A stretch of DNA of 10,291 bases from Deltaproteobacteria bacterium (GTDB lineage Bacteria; Desulfobacterota; Desulfobacteria; Desulfobacterales; JAUVGT01), in NCBI GenBank assembly GCA_030593645.1, contig JAUVGT010000166.1:1-10291 (forward strand). The letters are read 5' to 3'. Both the position numbers and the translations under genes were made by a program. Shown here in pieces: positions 6,262 to 10,291 of this stretch. The stretch's first letter is position 1. Each line of letters starts with the position of its first letter. A model generated the notes under the pieces. It saw nothing but the letters and a program-made list of their open reading frames with translations. It was not told where the DNA came from and did not search any database.

Positions 6262-7377
6262 TTACATTATCCTGATAACCATTTGATAAACATATCCTGT
6301 GACTACAGCGCCAACCAATGCAAACGAAACATATAATATAAAAACCCTTTTTGATACCAGTTTCCATACCGCAGCCATTGCAGGCAGAGTCGTTGTCGGA
6401 CCGGCGATCAAAAAGGCCAGGGCGGCAGCCGGGTTCATCCCCTGAGCTAACAAACCGCTCACCATAGGCAGCGCGCTCAAATTACTGGTATACACAGGGA
6501 CTCCAAGAAAAGCAGCTGTAATAATAGACATCGGGTTTTCATGACCCAGAACTCCTGTGATCCACACGGAAGGTACATAAAGTATAATCAGGGCTTCGAG
6601 AAAAAAAGCCAGGGCCATAAATTTGACGACCATCAGTGTTGCCAGATAGGATTCTTTAATCAGACGTGTTTTGAAATCAGGTTTATTATCTCCACATCCA
6701 CAGGTCTGAACATTATCTCCATTATAACGCGGTTCAATAAGTACCCCGGATGGTTGATTTAACGCTACTGCATGATCCAATACAGCGTTCGAATCGCCGC
6801 AACATACAACTGGAGTCGGTCTTTTTAAATTGGACATAGCGTAGGCCAATGGGTTTTTAATTTGATCTTTAAGTCTGTTCAAACCATTTTTCATAAGCAT
6901 TATAGTGCTTTTCACCAGAGGCGCTTTTGATGTACGTAATATATTATCTCCTATCCATTTTTTTTGTACCAAAAAATGAGTTATCAAACCGGCAGAGAGA
7001 CTCAGCATAAGGGTTGCAAGCAAACGCCATGTTGCGAGATCCCAACCGATTGTGCCCACACTTAGAAAAAATATTTCAGGGTCCATTGATGGAGACGCTA
7101 CCCAAAACGACATGACCGGGGCCAAAGGCACACCTCCCATTAAAAGGGCGGCTATGATCGGAATCACACCGCACGAACAAAACGGGCTGAATGCCCCGAC
7201 AGCGGTTGCCAGAAAAATCGCCATGACCGGCCGGACCTGAAATGCCTGTTTGATATATTTTGATGCACCGGACATCTGGACAAACACCGCAATCGGTATT
7301 GTGATCACGAGATAGGGCCAGATGTGAAGGAACGCGTTCATTATAAAATCTATTATCTTAATTATTTCATTTATCAT
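6262..7377 (-). CDS. ArsP-type permease (DUF318/PF03773), probable organoarsenical or thiophilic-metal exporter
   Basis: The 371-residue integral membrane protein has the two half-repeats of the PF03773 permease family. The first is FSPFCSCGVIPIIAALLMGG (63-82), continuing into a SFWVASPSMDPEIF segment. The second is GVPVYTSNLSALPMVSGLL (292-310), then a FLIAGPTTTLPAMAA segment. Cysteines C67 and C69 lie at the membrane motif. The central cytoplasmic loop (about 140-240) adds two pairs, VVCCG (190-194) and TCGCG (225-229), which could hand a soft metal or metalloid to the channel. ArsP proteins export trivalent organoarsenicals such as methylarsenite; the related SO_0444 group exports Cu/Zn. 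An adjacent arsR argues for arsenic, but the substrate is not proved. GGGAGG (7391-7386) lies 8 nt before ATG. A longer frame starting with TTG at 7473 would overlap arsR and lacks a site. Confidence 0.85.
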   Translation of the reverse strand: MINEIIKIIDFIMNAFLHIWPYLVITIPIAVFVQMSGASKYIKQAFQVRPVMAIFLATAVGAFSPFCSCGVIPIIAALLMGGVPLAPVMSFWVASPSMDPEIFFLSVGTIGWDLATWRLLATLMLSLSAGLITHFLVQKKWIGDNILRTSKAPLVKSTIMLMKNGLNRLKDQIKNPLAYAMSNLKRPTPVVCCGDSNAVLDHAVALNQPSGVLIEPRYNGDNVQTCGCGDNKPDFKTRLIKESYLATLMVVKFMALAFFLEALIILYVPSVWITGVLGHENPMSIITAAFLGVPVYTSNLSALPMVSGLLAQGMNPAAALAFLIAGPTTTLPAMAAVWKLVSKRVFILYVSFALVGAVVTGYVYQMVIRIM

Positions 7378-7383
7378 ATCGAT

Positions 7384-7435
7384 GACCTCCCTTTTATTGT
7401 ATGTTATATCTACATTTCTGGTACAATCGAAATAT
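7384..7435 (-). promoter_or_regulatory. Candidate internal promoter and operator of the permease gene
   Basis: On the minus strand TATAAC (7408-7403, 5/6 of consensus -10) lies 26 nt before the ATG; no good -35 box precedes it. Overlapping its spacer is an imperfect inverted repeat, ACATTTC (7412-7418) and GAAATAT (7429-7435), that includes ATCGAAATA (7426-7434). The same nine bases occur upstream of the arsR promoter. A second, ArsR-controlled start for the permease is a reasonable inference, not shown. Confidence 0.35.
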
Positions 7436-7441
7436 AGAGCC

Positions 7442-7465
7442 AAAAAAAATCCCCCCGATGAGGGG
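7442..7465 (-). terminator. GC hairpin with T8 tract between arsR and permease
   Basis: Read on the minus strand, CCCC (7465-7462), a TCATC loop and G6 (7456-7451) form a short GC stem. A and eight T residues (7449-7442) follow directly. It begins 4 nt after the arsR stop codon. This is the layout of an intrinsic terminator or attenuator, though the stem is only 4 bp. It would reduce readthrough from arsR into the permease gene unless the internal promoter supplies it. Confidence 0.45.
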
Positions 7466-7469
7466 CCGA

Positions 7470-7781
7470 TCAATTCTTACCCCCGATTTCACATTTATTT
7501 CCTGTACAGCATTCAGCCTGTAAATAGTCAATCAACTCCGTCAGAATTTGATATTGAGGAATGCAGTGTAAAATTCGACTTTCCCGTTCCTGCCTGATCA
7601 GCCCGGCAGAAACCAGTCTGCTGATATGATGAGACAATGTCGAATTCGGAACATTCAATTCTTTTTGAATCTGTCCCACCGGAGCACCATCATCTCCCAT
7701 TCTTACAAGGTATCGAAAGATCGAAAGCCGGGTAGTGTTCCCCAGTTCAGCTAAACATTTTGCAGCATTTTCATGTTTCAT
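7470..7781 (-). CDS. arsR: ArsR-family metalloregulator
   Basis: The 103-residue winged-helix repressor has the ArsR recognition region VGQIQKELNVPNSTLSHHIS (35-54) and a wing around 62-73. Cysteines are C9, C73 and a C-terminal group C91-C92-X4-C97. The classical helix-3 CVC box of Escherichia coli ArsR is absent. A C-terminal CC-plus-C arrangement resembles the Acidithiobacillus ferrooxidans ArsR, in which three C-terminal cysteines bind arsenite, so As(III) or methylarsenite sensing is likely; other soft metals are possible. It should repress its own gene and the permease gene downstream. No Shine-Dalgarno sequence precedes the ATG, and the promoter position implies a leaderless transcript. 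It is divergent from rubrerythrin, with 155 bp between the starts. Confidence 0.9.
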   Translation of the reverse strand: MKHENAAKCLAELGNTTRLSIFRYLVRMGDDGAPVGQIQKELNVPNSTLSHHISRLVSAGLIRQERESRILHCIPQYQILTELIDYLQAECCTGNKCEIGGKN

Positions 7782-7787
7782 GCTTTA

Positions 7788-7816
7788 AATATATCTCAAG
7801 AAAAAGGGTTTGTCAA
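7788..7816 (-). promoter_or_regulatory. Near-consensus arsR promoter giving a leaderless mRNA
   Basis: On the minus strand a perfect -35 TTGACA (7816-7811) and a -10 TATATT (7793-7788, 5/6) are separated by exactly 17 bp. The predicted start point, 6-7 nt past the -10 box, is 7782-7781, that is, the A of the arsR ATG. The lack of any ribosome binding site agrees with leaderless translation. Confidence 0.65.
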
Positions 7817-7818
7817 CT

Positions 7819-7841
7819 ATATTTTTAGAAATATCGAAATA
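7819..7841. promoter_or_regulatory. Candidate ArsR operator upstream of arsR
   Basis: ATATTT (7819-7824) and AAATAT (7829-7834) form an inverted repeat around TTAG, immediately upstream of the arsR -35 box. The nonamer ATCGAAATA (7833-7841) overlaps it and recurs in the permease leader. ArsR proteins bind AT-rich inverted repeats at their own promoters. The same site lies about 25 bp before the rubrerythrin promoter, so it could also affect that gene. Confidence 0.4.
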
Positions 7842-7882
7842 ATAGTGTTTCATTGATAATTTGAGTTGAAAAATCAGATGAA

Positions 7883-7891
7883 TGTTATAAA
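7883..7891 (+). promoter_or_regulatory. Extended -10 promoter of rubrerythrin
   Basis: TGT-TATAAA (7883-7891) is an extended -10 element: TG, one base, then a 5/6 hexamer. TTGAAA (7866-7871) lies 14 bp before the hexamer and TTGAGT (7861-7866) 19 bp before; neither spacing is ideal, which fits an extended -10 promoter. The leader would be about 40 nt, very AT-rich, ending in the site AAGGAG (7925-7930). Confidence 0.45.
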
Positions 7892-7936
7892 GTAGTAACA
7901 AATTAAAAAACCATATATATAAAAAAGGAGAACAGC

Positions 7937-8431
7937 ATGTCCAGTACAGAAAAAAATCTATGGGAGGCTTTTGCCGGCGAATCCCAGGCCAATCGGAAAT
8001 ATTTGGCCTATGCAAAAAAAGCGGAAGCCGAAGGGTACCCCCAGGCGGCAAAGCTTTTCCGTGCGGCGGCAAGCGCGGAAACAATCCATGCTCATGCCCA
8101 ATTGCGCGCCCTTGGACAGGTAAAGAGTACAGTGGAAAACCTTAAAGATGCCATTTCCGGCGAAACCCATGAGTACAAGGAAATGTACCCGGAAATGATC
8201 GCTGCTGCCCAGTCAGAGGGAGAGGCCTCGGCTGAACGAAGCTTTCACTTAGCCAATGAAGTTGAAAAGGTTCATGCCGACCTGTATCAGAAGGCCCTGG
8301 ATAACCTGGAAAACCTGGAAGAAGTCGATTATTATATCTGCGGGGTGTGCGGCTACACCTGTGAATCAGAAGCTCCCGACCGCTGCCCGGTCTGCGGCGC
8401 TAAAGCCAGGAAATTTTCCAAAGTCGATTGA
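7937..8431 (+). CDS. rbr: Rubrerythrin
   Basis: The 164-residue cytoplasmic peroxidase reduces hydrogen peroxide in anaerobes. Its N-terminal four-helix bundle carries the diiron ligands: E15 (GESQANRKY), the ExxH pair E48/H51 (SAETIHAH), E76 and E79 (GETHEYKEMYP), and the second ExxH pair E110/H113 (VEKVHADLY). The C-terminal rubredoxin-like Fe(Cys)4 centre is C135-X2-C138 and C150-X2-C153. It passes electrons to the diiron site, usually from rubredoxin or an NAD(P)H-dependent reductase. AAGGAG lies 6 nt before ATG. The length is short of the approximately 190-residue Desulfovibrio vulgaris protein but typical of the compact subgroup. The next gene follows without a gap, and arsR is divergent. 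Confidence 0.95.
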   Translation: MSSTEKNLWEAFAGESQANRKYLAYAKKAEAEGYPQAAKLFRAAASAETIHAHAQLRALGQVKSTVENLKDAISGETHEYKEMYPEMIAAAQSEGEASAERSFHLANEVEKVHADLYQKALDNLENLEEVDYYICGVCGYTCESEAPDRCPVCGAKARKFSKVD

Positions 8432-8439
8432 TAACAGCT

Positions 8440-9045
8440 ATGGTGTACATGGACAAACTAAACATATTTCCGAATGTGCCAATTGAGCCGTCCGGTATCA
8501 TATCTGAAAAGTTTTTAAGTCTGGGCATCTCTACATTTGTGGAAGCGTGCCGCCACGCGCATGGAATACCCTATGGATATAATTCTGATCGGGATGATAT
8601 CATGATCCTGTTTAAAGAAAAAATGGGTACATGTACAACCAAACATGCAGTAATCGCAGCCCTGGCTGAGGAGCTGAACATAGGCGTCAATAAGAATATT
8701 GGTATCTATGCCATGACAGAAGAAATAGTGACCGGGACCAAACCAATACTTGAGAAATACAACCTGCCATACATTCCCATAGTTCACTGCTTTCTTGAAT
8801 ATGATAATTACAGGGTGGATTTAACCGAAGGGAATCAAAATGGAAAAAACATTTCGATTGAACAATTTCTTTACACTGTAAAAGTAACTCCGAATATCTC
8901 CGGCAAAGACGAATATCAATTGTACCGTAAAGTATTAACAGAAAATGTGTTAAAACGTGACGAACTCCGCGGAATTAAAACAGCAACAATTCTTCATGCC
9001 AGGGAAGAAGGGCTGCTTGTTTTAAAAGCCAATGTGGAAAAGTAG
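8440..9045 (+). CDS. Uncharacterised protein with transglutaminase-like Cys-His-Asp pattern
   Basis: I do not recognise a named family. The 201-residue soluble protein has GTCTTKHAVIAALAEE (63-78), with a cysteine at the start of a helix. Later comes HCFLEYDNYRVDL (116-128), giving H116 and D127. This C...H...D order, with helix then two strands, is the layout of transglutaminase/papain-like proteins, so C65-H116-D127 is a candidate triad. It may be a protease, an amidase or an inactive fold. The start is uncertain: TTG at 8428 overlaps the rubrerythrin stop as TTGA, while ATGs at 8440 and 8449 are also in frame; none has a clear ribosome site. The frame overlap or 8-nt gap means co-transcription and perhaps translational coupling with rubrerythrin. 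Confidence 0.75.
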   Translation: MVYMDKLNIFPNVPIEPSGIISEKFLSLGISTFVEACRHAHGIPYGYNSDRDDIMILFKEKMGTCTTKHAVIAALAEELNIGVNKNIGIYAMTEEIVTGTKPILEKYNLPYIPIVHCFLEYDNYRVDLTEGNQNGKNISIEQFLYTVKVTPNISGKDEYQLYRKVLTENVLKRDELRGIKTATILHAREEGLLVLKANVEK

Positions 9046-9118
9046 ATTTCTTATCGTAGGGATGCCCCTTGTGCTTGCCCAGCTAAATAGGAGAAAAACC
9101 ATAGCAGGTTATTAACTT

Positions 9119-10291
9119 TCACTTACGCGGGGAAGATCCGGGCTTACGAATGAATATGGATAAACACACGCAGACGGCTGAACAGAGAAGGCAGAGTAAA
9201 AATGCATTTTTAAAACCCGCGATCGAGTATATGTCACCCACACGGTCGGAATGATCCAGGATGGTACCGGTTAGAACCTGAATGACAGCAACACCAAAAA
9301 AAGGAGCCGGATTGAGCACACCGGATGTCAGACCCAAAATTTTTGAAGGTGTGATCTCCCGGACAATCCCCCAAAGCGTACTGATAAATCCTCCCGCGAC
9401 AATACCCATGATCAGAAACATCAATGAAAGTCCAATAAGCCCCAGTTGACTGAAGAAGAGAGTAACACCGATCCACGTCAGACTATATACCCCAAGGATG
9501 GTGATCAATGTTATACGCTTGTCCAGTGAAAATCGATTGGGCAGCCAGCCGAACAATGGAGAACCAATAATCACACCCACAGGGATCAGCATATTCAATT
9601 TACTGGCCAGGACGCGCTCGATATCCAATGCCGCCACAAGAAACGGTGTGGCCCAGAGCCCCTGCAGAGTGACGAGTGTTCCGTAAACACCGAAAAATAT
9701 CATCGCGATGATCCAGAATTGACCGGATTTGAGTATGTGAAAAATCTGTGTCTTATTGTCTGCTCCATTCAAATGTGCCTGATCCGGTTTTTCTTCACCC
9801 CGTTTGGTTAAGGATTCATGATCGCGTGTAAACATCAAAACCATAAATGCGAGACCAAGGGTGATCCCGCCGATTAGAAAAAATGTGAATCGCCAGCCCC
9901 AGGTATCCGATGCCCACGCCAGGGGTGTCGTCGCAATCAGTGCTCCAAAATTCCCCACTGACATTAAAAGCCCGATCATGGTGGCAAATTCTTTTTTCCT
10001 GAACCACAGGGAAAATGCTTTGATGGTGGGTACATATACACCGCCGACACCAATACCGATCAGAGCCCTTCCCAGGGATGCCCAGCCGATATCAGGCGCC
10101 ATACCGAAAATAAAACACCCGGCGGCAGCCATCACTGACCAGTAGGCGATAACCCGCCGCGGCCCGATTTTGTCCGACAGATACCCCACGAGCGGCTGTT
10201 CAAGCGCGTAGAGATAAAAATACATGGAAGACATGAAACCCAGGGCTGCCGCATTGGTATGAAAGGCTTTAAGCAGATCTGATACAATCAC
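9119..10291 (-). CDS. MFS transporter, N-terminus outside the window
   Basis: At least 390 residues are present. The frame is still open at the window edge, where the first codon is an internal-looking GTG, so transmembrane helix 1 is missing. Motif A of the major facilitator superfamily, GYLSDKIGPRR (36-46 of the visible part), follows helix 2. A WGWR segment and helices 4-6 come next, then a charged central loop (about 155-188) and six more helices. Such proteins exchange or symport small solutes, often organic anions or sugar acids. The relatives that come to mind are anion/sugar-acid or efflux-type permeases, but no residue here fixes the substrate. The gene converges on the gene at 8440 with 73 bp between stops. 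Confidence 0.88.
   Translation of the reverse strand: MIVSDLLKAFHTNAAALGFMSSMYFYLYALEQPLVGYLSDKIGPRRVIAYWSVMAAAGCFIFGMAPDIGWASLGRALIGIGVGGVYVPTIKAFSLWFRKKEFATMIGLLMSVGNFGALIATTPLAWASDTWGWRFTFFLIGGITLGLAFMVLMFTRDHESLTKRGEEKPDQAHLNGADNKTQIFHILKSGQFWIIAMIFFGVYGTLVTLQGLWATPFLVAALDIERVLASKLNMLIPVGVIIGSPLFGWLPNRFSLDKRITLITILGVYSLTWIGVTLFFSQLGLIGLSLMFLIMGIVAGGFISTLWGIVREITPSKILGLTSGVLNPAPFFGVAVIQVLTGTILDHSDRVGDIYSIAGFKNAFLLCLLCSAVCVCLSIFIRKPGSSPRK

Noticed and set aside
7851..7871. Possible PerR box before rubrerythrin
   Set aside because: The sequence is AT-rich but does not form the TTATAAT-N-ATTATAA type palindrome.
9046..9118. Terminator or small RNA in the convergent gap
   Set aside because: I could find no stem longer than about 4 bp and no T-tract.

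Overview
The gene content and dispersed repeats suggest a Desulfobacterota bacterium, probably an anaerobic or microaerophilic marine-type Desulfobacteraceae relative. The clues are rubrerythrin, an iron-sulfur flavoprotein, an ASST-like propeller, a DUF4405 membrane protein, a hairpin repeat that would read as VIPAEAGIQ, and a long palindrome built on GACGGTTTCGTAAA. Base composition is moderate. This taxonomic guess rests on recalled family habits, not on a marker gene.

Left part (1-1638, + strand). A broken gene lies at the edge: it keeps a signal peptide and, out of frame, a tail resembling nitroreductase C-termini. A 125-bp palindromic MITE-like element follows, with a further degenerate half-copy. 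Then come two flavoprotein genes 16 nt apart: a membrane-anchored flavodoxin-fold protein and an FMN reductase-like protein with a CX2CX2CX7C motif. A convergent minus-strand gene encodes a YciA/BACH-type hotdog acyl-CoA thioesterase.

Middle (2175-5557). A gene-poor stretch of about 550 bp holds the VIPAEAGIQ-type hairpin, a possible frameshifted gene remnant and a hairpin leader. It precedes a cytoplasmic six-bladed ASST-like propeller protein. After another spacer, with an inverted repeat enclosing a TATAAT, comes a three-helix DUF4405 protein. It carries a Gly/Arg-rich linker and a C-terminal beta-rich domain.

Right part (5558-10291). darP (ribosome maturation) is on the minus strand. An arsenic/thiophilic-metal module, arsR followed by an ArsP-type permease, is also on the minus strand. 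arsR has a near-consensus promoter whose predicted start site falls on the ATG, so its mRNA may be leaderless. An ATCGAAATA motif occurs upstream of both arsR and the permease gene. A GC hairpin with a T8 tract sits between the two genes. Divergent from arsR is rubrerythrin (peroxide detoxification), followed at once by an uncharacterised protein with a possible Cys-His-Asp transglutaminase-like triad. The window ends in an MFS transporter that is cut at its N-terminus.

Functionally, the window combines redox/flavin electron transfer, peroxide defence and metal(loid) export with housekeeping genes. I see no phage, CRISPR, tRNA or rRNA feature. The least described parts are the rubrerythrin plus transglutaminase-like pair and the DUF4405 fusion.
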